Shown here: in pieces, positions 50,184 to 62,977 of the stretch
How positions within the stretch are numbered: position 1 is the first letter of the stretch
How the letters are laid out: every line of letters begins with the position of its first letter
Source of the DNA: Syncephalis plumigaleata
Taxonomy: Eukaryota > Zoopagomycota > Zoopagomycetes > Zoopagales > Piptocephalidaceae
Direction: 5' to 3'
DNA length: 64,000 bases
Assembly: GCA_025201365.1 (NCBI GenBank)
Contig: JAIXMF010000003.1
Coordinates: forward strand, 1,798,001 to 1,862,000
The notes under the pieces: generated by a model
What the model was told of the DNA's origin: nothing
Seen by the model: only the letters and a program-made list of their open reading frames with translations
Databases searched by the model: none
Made by a program: the position numbers and the translations under genes

Positions 50184-53172
50184 ATTGATATCTGGCTAAT
50201 ATCTACAGTAGATGAACAATATAGAAGCGTTAGTTTACTGTTTAATTAATGGTTGAATACGCAACATGCATGTCTATATTTTATATTCATCATTTCACTA
50301 CGCTTAAGAAGGATTAAAGTAAGGCAAGGATAGTTATCACATTGCAGTCATGTCCGACACAATTGAAATCAGCATTTAGAGAAGAGGTTCAACGACGCGC
50401 CTCAATCTTTAGCGGTCATATTCGTGAAAAACAATTAAAAATAGACAATGATGTTACGGGCTTTTCTAATTTAAATCAAAATTCGGCGTAATACAAACCT
50501 TGATTTCCAAAAGGCAACACAGTCAAGTGAGAAGAGGTGAAACTTGCTGATAGCAGTTGAATGCCGTCGCCACTCCTACTACTACTACTGGTGCTTTATA
50601 AACTAGTGAGACAAAATAGAATGTAAATACAATGGTCGAGTCTCGAATAGTAATAATGATATCGATATAGATATAGGTATAGAAAATGAACGTAGACTGG
50701 CTACAAGGAGCAAATAACACTTGGTTAACCGTCAAACACGGAGAATGACGGCAGTCAAAAAGGGTGCAAGCAAACGAAGCGGAGCAGGAATAAAAACACA
50801 CGTAATATGTGGTAGGTAAAACTAGGACATGCAGACGAGGAAAGACGTTAATGTTAGCGAAAGAGAAAGCGTACAATTGCGCAATATTATAAACGAACAG
50901 TTATAACGCAATGGAACAAGAGGAGAAATAGGTACGAGACTGAATCAGTAGCAACGAGTATACTGGTCAGTTAGAAGGGGAGAAGGGAAGAGGATAGACG
51001 ACGAATGAAGAAGACAAAATACAATAGCGATAAGTAGCAAGCGATAATGTGGCGAGAAAGGAAGCGGCAGGGATAACAAGCGTATCAAGATGGAAAAGAA
51101 AAGGCTAACCCGTATCAAAGTTGGCAAGTAAGAATGTGAATATGTGTGCATGCCTCTTTCTTTCTCTCTCTCTTTCTGTGTGTGTGTGTGTTGCGTACCT
51201 GTGTGCACGCAAAGCGAATAACAACAACGCAGCGTGCAAGCATATGACGAATATGTGCGAGTGAGCAACAGGGTAGATGTGAAATGGATAACTTAGGAGA
51301 AGTCTAAAACAGCTAAAATATCCACATGCTGTACACGTGAAACTAGCTGAATTAGCAAAGCGTTAAACAGCAATGATGTGTCAATAGAATGATTATACGC
51401 AACAATAAATTGACATAAATAAGTGGATAGAGTTCGTTTGTGGTTCGTTATATAAATAAGTAAAATATCCTAGGTGGACATGCAGCATGCGACCTTTGAA
51501 TGCAGTGTAATGATGACGATGACGATGATGGTAATGATAATGGTATAAATAGCTGCATGTGACGCTTTTATTAGCGTGGATCACACAGGACAATATCATT
51601 GAAGATTACCTGCATTTTACTTTAATCATAATTGTATAGAATCATCATTATCAATACAAAGTATTATTATAGTATTTTACCAGGAATGCTCATCATCATC
51701 ATCTCACATGATTAATAATAAAGACGAAGACGAAGAAAGAATAAAAGCTACACCGCAAGCATGAGATTTCTTTGTTCTCGATTACCTTGAATTAATGAAT
51801 GAGCAATTGTTAATGGATAATACAATGCAATCCATAAAGTGATAGTCTGTCACAAGTGTCGTAACATGAATGATTGTGATAGCATAACAATGATGACGAA
51901 TGAAAAAAGTAAGGGGATTAGGGTATGTCATTGAATAGCTGGACCATTGAACCGATCGATATCGACATTAATATAGACGGTCCCTTGGTGGAGGAATCGG
52001 AACACGTACGAACAGAGTGAGCGATAAGGCTTGTTTGACATGAATACAGAGGACCAGAACGCTGGAATCGCACTTTTCTATTGGTAACGTACGGTATCGA
52101 CTGATCGTCTAGGTACATTCATATAATCGAATGATATTCAATCGTTTGCTCGGTTGTGCAACACGTACCGATAAGTTATTCGAATAATTCAGCATTCATC
52201 TGTACTACCATTTGGGGCTAGTTGCCCATGGTTAACAGTTCGACTAGTATGATTCGTGCTGGTTAGGCGAGTCTTCTTTATTGACGTCTTTTTGCTTCGT
52301 CGGCAAATATAGCAGTATAACTTCCGTCTCGCTACAGGTAAGATGCATGTGACATCAGAAAATTGCTTGCACAACTACTACGTCATGTCGTAAATTGCGT
52401 AATGCAAAGATAAAGTAAGAATATCGTTTATTTCATGTATATGAATATTTACTAATCATGATTGCTTAACTTTATTATGTCTAAATTGTTGATGATGATA
52501 GTGCGATTATACTCGAGTAATCTCCATTAATATACTAAATGGGTTTCTAATTACACATTAGTGATCCTATCTAATGAAAGCAGCTGAGGTAATTAATCAT
52601 CAAATCTGTATGGATTACTGTTTTGTAAATGGCAAATGATTTGAGCGTATTCGGCAATAAAATAACATTGTAAGCCGAAGTGCATTGATGGCAGGGCCCT
52701 TGCAATCAATTGTTACCCAATATATTGTAGAATTATTTTTAGTTAGTTCTATTGATGAACTTGTATGCTACATTAATGTTTCTATATACGATAAATGACA
52801 ATAAAAAAAATAAAAAATGCTAATTAAGCTGTATAATTTGTTATTATAGCTATAAATTATTGCTGGCGGATAACAAAGTAATATATGCATTTGCGATGCT
52901 AGTAAATAAATGAATAGATTAACAATAAAGTTAACTGTTTAATTTACATTTAACCGAAAGAACGCTATGTAGGTGAACCCCAACCATGGTGTTGCATATT
53001 GGTATGAGTTCTCGTGCCACAAACACGATTCCGCTGATTGGCTGGCGGTAAGACAATACCAACCCGGAACGGATCTCCACACTGCCGACGTGTACTATTT
53101 ATCAATTTCGCAAGACCACGTCTCAGTTATTCGTTATTCTTTTCGCGTATCAAGACTTACCACTTCAATATC
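50184..53172. other. Long intergenic region, no gene recognised
   Basis: 3 kb. Short minus-strand frames at 50523-51599 are Tyr/Cys/Ser-rich and look non-coding. A purine-rich tract lies around 51140-51185, followed by a GT run. 52790-52820 is A-rich. It is probably the promoter and 5' UTR region of both the RhoGEF and the oxidase. Confidence 0.45.
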
Positions 53173-55418
53173 ATGTCGCCGTCAAGTGCCAATAACAACA
53201 ATAACAACCGCGGAAGTTCCTCGCGACATCGTACGCAGTATCAGCAAATGCTACAAGTTATCTGCCACCATTAACGCGTAAATGGGAGGAACACCCGGAT
53301 TTGGCGCGCGAACGATCATTGGCATCATTTACATCTCGTCAATTGACTCATATCATCAATGGAGGACAGGAGAAGACCGAGCATATCGAATCGATTCGTC
53401 GATTGATCGATAGCGAACCCATATTCGATAGAATCTATAGCTATCACCTCAACCATGAAGAATTGTATTTACGAGCCCTACAGATCATGGAACGGTTCAA
53501 GGAATTACAAAGGAAGCATAAGCTGACGCCTAATGATTTAACCATCGCCTACACCGAACTATACGAGGGAATGCCAACACTACTTAATGACGATTTATTT
53601 ATAAAGACTATCATGGAACAGGCATCAGATGAGCAGAAGGCGGTGTGGCTTCCATTAGCAAGGAACTGGGGAATACTAGGCTGCTATGCTCAGACCGAAA
53701 TGGCACATGGCTCGAATGTACGTGGTATTGAGACTACAGCCACATTCATCCCGGATACCGACGAGATCGAGTTGAATACACCAACGCTGTCCAGTGTGAA
53801 ATGGTGGCCAGGTGCACTAGGCAAGACCGCCAATGTTGCCGTTGTTATGGCGCAGCTCATATTGCCAGATGGCAGTCGTGCCGGTGTGTTCCCGTTCATG
53901 GTGCAGCTTCGCTCGTTTGCCGACCACACCCTGCTTCCTGGTGTCGAGACAGGCGATATCGGGCCAAAGATCGGATTCAACGCCATCGATAATGGTTACT
54001 TGTCGTTGAAGCGAGTGCGCATACCAAGGAAGAACATGTTCATGCGACGTGTTGAACTGACGCGAGATGGAGTGTTGAAACGACATGGCGGTAATGATCA
54101 GCGACACGTATACGGAACCTTGCTATACGCTCGTGTTAACATTGTGGCCGATGCCATGTTGGCACTGGCCTATGGCACAACCATTACAACACGCTACTCC
54201 TTGGTTCGCCGTCAGTTTAGTCATGCGGATTCGAGTAAGAATGCCGTTGAGGTGCCCATTCTGGACCATCAGAGCCAGCAGCTCCGTGTTATCGTGCCAA
54301 TATGTGAAGCGTATGCATTCCACTTTACAGGGAAGCGAATGAAGAGGATGTACAAGCGATTGACATCATCTACATTGTCGCCAGAAGCTGCCAAGGCATT
54401 GCTAGCTGAATCGCATGCATCAGCATCGGCACTCAAGACCTATGTAACGGACACGACATCTGGCTCGCTTGAGACACTTCGTCGTGCATGCGGAGGACAT
54501 GGATATAGCAAGCTCAGTGGAATGCCAGATCTACTAACCCTTTACTTGCAATTCAATACTGTGGAGGGTGAGAACCACGTAATGGCACAGCAAGCAGCAC
54601 GCGTACTCCTAAAGCGATACACCTACCTGCACTCCACACCGAATGCTGCTCGTTCCGTCAGCATCGATGAACGATACATGTTGCTTGCACTCAATGGTCA
54701 GCTCGATCATAATCGTTGCACAGCCGCCACTCTAGAGGAATTGCGCAATCCACGGGTGTATCTGCACGCATTTGAACAATGCGCTGCCTACCATCTGGCT
54801 AGTTTACACCGACGCCACGTACAGGGTGCACCATTCTCAGACTGCCACATCGACGTTGAACGACTGGTGCGTGCACACGCCGAGTTGTATGTGGTGCGCA
54901 GCTTCGTCAATGTACTCCATCCCGAGCTACGTGATGGCGATGGCGACGACGCCAGTAGCGGACAACAGTCGGGTGAATCGACATACGACGTCATTCCACC
55001 ACCGATCCACCAGGTGTTGAGTCGACTATGCGACCTGTTCGCACTCAGTCGAATCCAGGCGCATCTGGGTGACCATCTGGAGGCCGGCTATCTTCAGCCG
55101 ACACATGGCTCATTGGCTAGGGCGGCGGTGCGTCGTTTGCTTCAGGAGATACGGCCAGATGCACTTGCACTGGTGGACGCGTTCAATGTCTCGGACCGAA
55201 GTCTAGGCAGCGCACTAGGTCGATGGGACGGCCGTGTATACGAGGCATTGGCGGCCATGGCGCAGGCAGGACCGATGAATCGCACCGACGTCACGCCAGG
55301 CTACGAGCCAGCGGCGGGTGCACTTGCGATTGACGGTCAGCCGTACAAGGGATTGAAGGGTATATTCGAGGCGGGCTGGCGTCATGCGGGATATGATCGC
55401 ATTCCAGCAAGATTGTAG
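53173..55418 (+). CDS. Peroxisomal acyl-CoA oxidase, paralogue A
   Basis: Flavoenzyme of the first step of peroxisomal beta-oxidation (acyl-CoA to trans-2-enoyl-CoA with release of hydrogen peroxide). Single exon. It starts MSPSSANN, with one frame break near 53246 (an AAA run) before TSYLPPLTRKWEEHPDLARE. Signatures: GCYAQTEMAHGSNVRGIETT (FAD/substrate site), RVRIPRKNMFMR, GGHGYSKLSGMPDLL, and the catalytic Glu region QFNTVEGENHVMAQQAARVL. The C-terminus YDRIPARL ends in ARL, a valid PTS1-type peroxisomal signal. About 745 residues, close to the family size. It faces the paralogue at 56458-58652 tail to tail; the last 275 or so residues and the 3' flank are nearly identical between the two. 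Confidence 0.93.
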
Positions 55419-55715
55419 ATTGAACACGAGCAATAAAATACCACACTATTATTTGACACTACTAAGGCACCATGCGTGCAGCGATGATTGTTGCAATGTT
55501 GCTTAATAAACCATTGTCTTTATTCGTATGCTAGATGATATGTCAAGTGTAGTTGTCATGATTGTAACAACGATGATGATTGCATGTCATTAATTGATTC
55601 GACTGTTGATGTCTACACAGTCAATCATACAAGAATGGCATATCTGGCAACTGTTGATGTTTACAAGGCAAGTGGTAATTAGATGGTGCTGTAGTTGTGA
55701 GTATTTATGATGAGT
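54570..55715. repeat. Inverted repeat arm A (oxidase 3' half and flank)
   Basis: Roughly 1.15 kb that recurs inverted at about 56170-57320. It starts around the GEGENHVM codons and ends about 300 bp past the stop codon. The arms differ by scattered substitutions and a 6-bp GGCGAT unit (two codons) near 54940. Confidence 0.85.
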
Positions 55716-56169
55716 ATAGCATTATTCTACTAGAGGAATGAAGCAATGTGTATATTAATGAGTAGGTAGTTGACAAATACAAATCACATATAACAATTGT
55801 TGCCGTTGTTTGTTATACCATAAGCATTGCTAGTAAGAACAATAATCATGGCACGTTTGCTGATCTAATGTTCATCGACATCATTCGTAACGATATGCAC
55901 ATCCATTTAGTAATCATGATTGTTAATGTAATGTAGAATAGACGCGAGGATAAATCCAATAGTAAACGTTAATAAATGTGTTTTTCATTATTTATCATGA
56001 ATATGCATCGAATGAATGTTACTAATACAAGAATACGATTGTGCTTTATTTGTTTGTTAGTAAAATACACGGTTATATCGCATAAAGTAATGGATATTTT
56101 ATTATGGCTTTGAATGAATGAATTCATGCAACTGCTAATATTCGATATTTCGTGTCATTGAATTAAGCG
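55716..56169. other. Spacer between inverted oxidase arms
   Basis: About 450 bp of AT-rich unique sequence. No open frame or RNA gene is seen. Confidence 0.6.
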
Positions 56170-57320
56170 AAATACTCACAATTGCAACACCACCTAATTA
56201 CAACTTGCCTTGTAAATACCAACAGCTGTCAGATATGCCATTCTTGTATGATTGACTGTGTAGACATCAATAGTCGAATCAATTAATGACATGCAATCAT
56301 CATCGTTGTTACAATCATGACAACTACACTTGACATATCATCTAGCATACGAATAAAGATAATGGTTTATTAAGCAACATTGCAACAATCATCACTGCAC
56401 GCATAGTGCCTTAGTAGTGTCAAATAATAGTGTGGTATTTTATTGCTCATGTTCAATCTACAATCTTGCTGGAATGCGATCATATCCCGCATGACGCCAG
56501 CCCGCCTCGAATATACCCTTCAATCCCTTGTACGGCTGACCGTCAATCGCAAGTGCACCCGCCGCTGGCTCGTAGCCTGGCGTGACGTCGGTGCGATTCA
56601 TCGGTCCTGCCTGCGCCATGGCCGCCAATGCCTCGTATACACGGCCGTCCCATCGACCTAGTGCGCTGCCTAGACTTCGGTCCGAGACATTGAACGCGTC
56701 CACCAGTGCAAGTGCATCTGGCCGTATCTCCTGAAGCAAACGACGCACCGCCGCCCTAGCCAATGAGCCATGTGTCGGCTGAAGATAGCCGGCCTCCAGA
56801 TGGTCACCCAGATGCGCCTGGATTCGACTGAGTGCGAACAGGTCGCATAGTCGACTCAACACCTGGTGGATCGGTGGTGGAATGATGTCGTATGCCGATT
56901 CACCCGACTGTTGACCACTACTGGTGTCATCGCCATCGCCATCGCCATCGCGTAGCTCGGGATGGAGTACATTGACGAAGCTGCGCACCACATACAACTC
57001 GGCGTGTGCACGCACCAGTCGTTCAACGTCGATGTGGCAGTCTGAGAATGGTGCACCCTGTACGTGGCGTCGGTGTAAACTAGCCAGATGGTAGGCAGCG
57101 CATTGTTCAAATGCGTGCAGATACACCCGTGGATTGCGCAATTCCTCTAGAGTGGCGGCTGTGCAACGATTATGATCGAGCTGACCATTGAGTGCAAGCA
57201 ACATGTATCGTTCATCGATGCTGACAGAACGAGCAGCATTCGGTGTGGAGTGCAGGTAGGTGTATCGCTTTAGGAGCACGCGTGCTGCTTGCTGTGCCAT
57301 TACGTGGTTCTCACCTTCTC
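56170..57320. repeat. Inverted repeat arm B
   Basis: Partner of the arm at 54570-55715. The 3' UTRs, including the CAATAAAATACCACACTATT signal region, are part of the repeat, so the convergent transcripts would be mutually complementary if they read past their stops. Confidence 0.85.
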
Positions 57321-58652
57321 CCGTATTGAATTGCGCGTAGCTCGACACCAATGATGGAAGTCCGCTAAACTGACTGTATCCATGACCACCACACGCACGA
57401 CGGAGTGTCTCGAGTGATTCTGACGTTCTACTTGCCATGTACGGCTTCAACGACGATGCCGATACGTGTACTGCCGCTAATAATCCATTGACCATATTGG
57501 CCGATAGTTCCTGCGAGTCGACTCGTTTATAGAGGCGCTTCAATCGTCGACCGGTAAAGTGGAATGCGTATGCCTCGCTTATCGGCACTAGCACTCGATG
57601 CTGTTGGCTTTGATGGTCCAGGATGGGCACCTCCTTCCCGCTCTTATCTGCGTCTGAACCGCTGAATTGTCGACGTACTATCGAGTATCGCGTAGCAATG
57701 GTGCATCCCGTGGCCAATGCCGGACTCGCTCCTACAATCACTCCGATACGACTGTCGAGTAGTGTGCTGTACGTATGTCGTTGATCGCTCATTTTGTGTC
57801 GTTTCAACCTTCCATCTCGCGTCAATTCTATGTGGCGCATCAACATGTTCATTCTCGGTATGCGCACCCCCTTCAACGACAAGTATCCGATATCAATGGC
57901 ATTGTATCCGTAATTAGGTCCAATGTCGCCTGTCTCCACACCGGGAAGCAGTGGTGATCGGCAAACGAGCGAATCTGCACTATGAACGGGAACACACCGA
58001 CATATTTGCCATCAGGCAACACGAGCTGTGCCATTATCAATGCCACATTGGCTGTCTTGCCCATACCGGCTATCCACCATTTTGTGCTGGACAGTGTCGG
58101 TGTATTCAGCTCGATCTCGTCGGTATCCGGTATGAATGTGGCTGTAGTCTCAATGCCACGAATATTCGAGCCATGTGCCATCTCGGTCTGAGTATAACAG
58201 CCTAGAATGGCCCAACTCTTAGCTAATGGAAGCCACACTGCTTGTTGTTCATCGGTGGCTTGTGCTTTTATAATGTTACACGTTGCCTTATTAATCTCAG
58301 GAAATGATATTCCCGACCATATCTCCCGATAAGCAATGGATATATCATTGTCTGTCCATTCATGAGCTTTACATATCTTACTGAAATGTTCTAGCATATG
58401 AAGTTCTCGTAGATATAATTCTTCATGGTTGAGGTGATAGCTATAGATTCTATCGAATATGGGTTCGCTATCGATCAATCGACGAATCGACTCGATATGC
58501 TCGGTCTTCTCTTGTCCTCCATTGATGATATGAGTCAATTGACGAGATGTAAATGATGCCAGTGATCGTTCGCGCGCCAAATCCGGATGCTGCTCACAAG
58601 TAGATGTTAATGGCGGTAGATAACTTGTAGTATTAGCGGGTATGACATCCAT
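56458..58652 (-). CDS. Peroxisomal acyl-CoA oxidase, paralogue B
   Basis: Same family and plan as paralogue A. It starts MDVIPANTTSYLPPL at 58652. Signatures: GCYTQTEMAHGSNIRGIETT, GGHGYSQFSGLPSL, QFNTGEGENHVMAQQAARVL, and a PTS1-like ARL C-terminus. One single-base break near 57940 (CCC run) separates the two long frames. The first 60 or so residues after HPDLARE and the last 275 or so are almost identical to A. The middle (about residues 95-430) is clearly diverged (DSQELSANMVNGLL against TSSTLSPEAAKALL, for example), so substrate range may differ. This mosaic suggests gene conversion of the ends with selection or drift in the middle. Confidence 0.92.
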
Positions 58653-59089
58653 TATCGTGGAGGTGCTCTTATTATTATTAAACAATAATACGGTATTAGA
58701 AAACAACTAAGCAGTAAATAGGAAGAATGGCCACTCTTTAGTACAAAACAAATACGAAAACAATAAGAGCAGCGTTGATTGAATAGCAATCATCTTGCCG
58801 AAATGTCCGCTCAAAGCTTTATACCAATAGCAGTTCTACATAAAGGACAATGCAGTGAAATGCAGCAATGTTACACGACGCGTGCATATTACCGGTATAG
58901 CATGACTAGCAGCCTGTATCAATAATTGTATATTGTATACATTTATTAAAGCATACAGCTAACTTAAGAATGCTTATATTGATAATCATTCATTATACTG
59001 GTCATTGATACTTTCATTAATTCATTATTATTGTTATATTTTGATATACTGGAACAAAATCCTATATTATTAACACAGAAAACAGATAT
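58653..59089. other. Intergenic
   Basis: 437 bp: promoter of oxidase B and 3' flank of RPB4. AT-rich, nothing else recognised. Confidence 0.4.
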
Positions 59090-59859
59090 TTAACTCTTCT
59101 TAAACGATTGAATCTCGGTAAGAAGCGTTTGTAGTCGTTCATCATCGATATGCATAGCCAAACTACATAGTATCGATAATATATACATTAGTTATTAGTA
59201 TAGTAATAACGGTAAACATACCTAGGAATAAGCGATTTTGCTTCATCGGGATCCTCACAGCAAAGGTTAGCCAGTTGGGATGCTTCGAATGGCGCCAATT
59301 GTGCTCGATTCACCGTTCTAATTCATGTATCAACGTTGATATCTCAAAGAAACAAGGCAAGCCATCAACGAACTTACCGTCTCACTTCCTGTGCACCATG
59401 ATCATCTTTAAAGCGTGAAAATTGTTCAGCATGTGCGTACACTTTTTGGAATACACTAATTGTTCACCAGTCAGTCAGTCAGTTAGTTAATGTCGAATAT
59501 TGTCATTATCATCAATGTACAACGACTAGCTTACCCGCCCAAACTCTTCTCTCCCATTTGTTGTATTTTCTTTTGACGAACATCCCGTAATATTAGCTGT
59601 ACTTCAGTGACAAACAAACATTCTGCAGTATTGAAATCTAGTCGCAATACCTTTAGTATCAGCACGGTTTAACCTGTCTATCTCACTAGTGTTTACCTTC
59701 GCCTAGTTCTAGTACGGATGCATCAGTATCTTCCACGCGTCCACGTCGAAACTTTTTCGTCTGTGTTGAAGGAGTAACCTCGTCAGTAGTGGCATTAGCG
59801 GAGGGAGCAGGCAAAAGTGAGCCATCACTCGCGAAATCAGCGCTATAATCAACATCCAT
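59090..59859 (-). CDS. RPB4: RNA polymerase II subunit Rpb4
   Basis: Forms the Rpb4/Rpb7 stalk of Pol II. Exon 1 is 59859-59697, starting MDVDYSADFAS and ending LELGE before a GTAAAC donor. Then DFNTAECLFVTEVQLILRD and QQMGEKSLGG; GVFQKVYAHAEQFSRFKDD and QEVRR; NRAQLAPFEASQLANLCCED and PDEAKSLIPS; and finally the last exon, DDERLQTLLTEIQSFKKS, with the TAA at 59092-59090. Five exons, no frame break. The pattern SRFK...LAxFExxxLANLC...EAKxLIPSL is characteristic of Rpb4. It is divergent from GluRS, with 253 bp between starts. Confidence 0.9.
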
Positions 59860-60112
59860 GGTAGGTGATCTGTTTACGTACTAACAACAATAACAATGAT
59901 GAAAATGATTGAGATTGCTTGTGTCTATTTCAAGTTAACCACGTAACTGTACACGTTAATAAAATGATCTAGATGTGTGTGTGTGATCTCACACACTAGT
60001 AATTAGTTGCTATAAAAACTGCTGAAAAAGAAAAAACTCGATTCGTTTCGCCGCTACGTATTCGCATTGTGGCTTCTTCTTTTTTCATTCTTACCTTTTG
60101 TATCTTTGTACA
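59860..60112. promoter_or_regulatory. Divergent promoter of RPB4 and GluRS
   Basis: 253 bp. GCTATAAAAACT at about 60009-60020 is a TATA-like element about 95 bp before the GluRS start. The same 12-mer precedes the heptapeptide-repeat gene at about 30799. Confidence 0.5.
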
Positions 60113-62727
60113 ATGTCGAGCCATACTACCGTGACCTTAGCACTTAAGGCTGCTCCGTTCCCTAGTGCAGTCAATGTGCTAGTGCATATGATTAATGCTA
60201 GCAATAGCAACGCTATCAAGTTGACCTGGGAAGATGCGAAAACGCTAGCTGATCAGTCAACAACAGCACAACTATCGTTGAATAATGAAACAGTTACGGG
60301 TGACGTAGCGATACTTGTTCGTTTGGCCGAGACTTATCAAAGCAACTTGCTTAGTGGTAGTAATGACACTGAACAACAAGCGTAAGTAGTAGTAGTTGTT
60401 TTTTATTACAAATATTACAAGAAATACTAATTGCTCTCAATATTTATGTATTACTAGATCACACACTGGACCGAATTCTCGCAACGTCTAAATACTGCCG
60501 ATTTCAAGGTATTGCAACCAGCCTTGGAAGAGTTGAACCACCATTTGGTGATGCGTACATTTATCGTGGGTCATCACATCTCATTGGCGGATATCGCTTG
60601 TTGGGGTGCTCTTAGAGCCTCGCCAGTATTTGCGCGTATTGTCAAGAATCCTGATGGTCCCGCAGGTCAGGCACTACCACGCTGGTTCAATCATATTGCC
60701 TCGTTGGCACCGGTGACTACAGCGGTAGTTGCTCAGCAAACGGCTGCCAATGCCGTAAAGGATCGTCGTGATCAAGGTAAATTCGATATTGGATTAAAGG
60801 ACGCGGTAAAAGGTGGAGTTGTCACGCGATTCCCACCCGAGCCAAGTGGCTATTTGCACATTGGTCATGCGAAGGCCGCCCTCCTAAACGACTACTTTGC
60901 ACGCCAATACGAGGGTAAGCTTATCGTTCGATTCGACGACACCAATCCCTCGAAGGAGAAGAGCGAGTTTGAGGAGAGTATCACGCAGGATTTGGAGTTA
61001 TTAGGCATTCGCGGTGATATTATCACGCATACCTCGGATTATTTCGACAAGCTATACGAGTACGCCTTGCAAATGATCAATGAGGGTAAAGCCTATGTTG
61101 ACGACACGGATCAGGCCACGATGCGCGCCCAGCGTATGGATGGTGTAGCGTCGAAATGTCGCGATCAATCTGTGGAGGAGAATCTACGTCGCTTCGATGA
61201 AATGAAACGAGGCACCGAATTCGGTGTTACCTGTTGTTTACGCGCGAAGATGAGCGTAGATGCCAAGAACAAGGCACTACGCGATCCAGTGATTTATCGA
61301 TGCAATCTACAACCGCATCATTTGACGGGAGATCGCTGGAAGATCTATCCAACCTATGACTTTGCCTGTCCCATTGTCGACAGCATTGAAGGTGTCACCC
61401 ATGCTCTACGTACCAACGAGTATCGTGATCGTAATCCACAATACGAATGGTTCTTGAAGGCGTTGAATCTACGTTGGGTTCATATCTGGGACTACAGGTA
61501 AGTAATTATTTACAATAGTAAATGGGGTAATGACTGATTTGCATTGCTACACTATTAGTCGTATGAACTTTGTGTACACCCTACTATCCAAGCGTAAACT
61601 ACAATGGTTCGTCGATCAGGGCCATGTCGGTGGTTGGGATGACCCTCGTTTCCCGACTGTACGCGGTATTCGTCGTCGTGGTATGACGATTGACGCGCTA
61701 CGTCAATATATCTTGATGCAAGGTGCCTCCCAGAATCAACTACTATTAGAGTGGGACAAGTTGTGGGCCCTTAACAAGAAGGTCATTGACCCGGTGGCAC
61801 CACGTCACACGGCCATCAGCCAAGAGAACTGGTAATACACGAATGGAGAATAATATGCTATGGAATTATTAATAATGCTTATATATTAGTGTGGTTGCCA
61901 AACTAATCGGTGGACCTGAACAAGCCGAGATACGCTCCGTATTGAAGCATAAGAAGAATCCGGAAGTGGGCGAGAAACAAACGGTCTATGGCACTGATGT
62001 CTACTTGGAACAAGCAGATGCCGCCACCTTTGAACAAGGCGAAGAGATCACCCTGATGGATTGGGGCAACGCTATCGTGGAGAGTATAGAGCGTGATAGC
62101 GTCACCGATGCCGTAATCAATATGCAACTACGCTTGAATCTGGCCGGTAATCCAAAACTCACCAAGAAGAAGGTCACCTGGCTATCAACGGCACCGGAAC
62201 GTCCCTTGATCCCGGTGAAACTACACGATTTCGACTACTTGATCAATAAGAAGAAACTCGAGGAGGATGACAGTGTAGCCGACTACCTCACCGCTGTTAC
62301 AGAGTTCTGCGAGGATGCATTGGCCGACTACAATGTCACCACACTCGTCAAGGGTGATATCATTCAGTTGGAGCGTCGCGGCTACTACATCGTTGATCGT
62401 GTCTACGATGCAAGCAATCCATCGGCCAATCCCATTCATCTATTCTCCATTCCAGACGGTAAAGCTGTCAACACCGTGTCAAAGGCTGGTGGTAAACCAG
62501 TAGCGGTGACAGCGGCACCTGCCACCATTCTAGCTACTGTTGGTGACATTGCAGCCATTCGCGCTTCTGCTTCATCATCTAATGATGAAATGACTGTTGA
62601 CGCTCTAGGTGCTACACTACCTGAACGCGGTGGCAACATGCACACTACTCCGTCGGTCTATGGTGACTTGTCACTACCAACTAGCGATCAGGTATCATCC
62701 ATGTATACAGTGAAGCGAACAGACTAG
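60113..62727 (+). CDS. GUS1: Cytosolic glutamyl-tRNA synthetase
   Basis: Charges tRNA-Glu. It starts [12 protein letters not shown]. The GST-like N-terminal domain ends around [16 protein letters not shown]. The catalytic core begins [20 protein letters not shown] (HIGH motif), with [31 protein letters not shown] and the KMSKS-type loop LLSKRKL after an intron. The anticodon-binding beta-barrels follow ([14 protein letters not shown] and so on), ending VKRTD at 62727. Exons break at about 60382, 61498 and 61833. The first intron leaves a one-base mismatch in frame (exon 2 should begin near [11 protein letters not shown]), probably another base error. The archaeal/eukaryotic type with fused GST domain excludes the mitochondrial bacterial-type enzyme. 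Confidence 0.93.
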
Positions 62728-62977
62728 AATGATGTATTGCAAACATTACAACATCGTCTATTAGTCAATTAGTCAATCAAACAATCAATAAATAAATATT
62801 GTTGTTTATTGGATACATTATAGAATCAATGTATATAGTATAAACATGCAATAATCTTTAATATTCATTGTGTTCACGGGTCTACATGAGGAGATAAAGG
62901 AGGTATAGCAGGTCGACCGATGATGTAGTAACGCGTACACAAATAGCGGTAATATAACGCGAGAATTAGCATATCAT

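Noticed and set aside
50523-51599. Several minus-strand frames of 60-117 residues
   Set aside because: Low-complexity or Cys/Tyr-rich composition, overlapping frames, and no homologue recognised.
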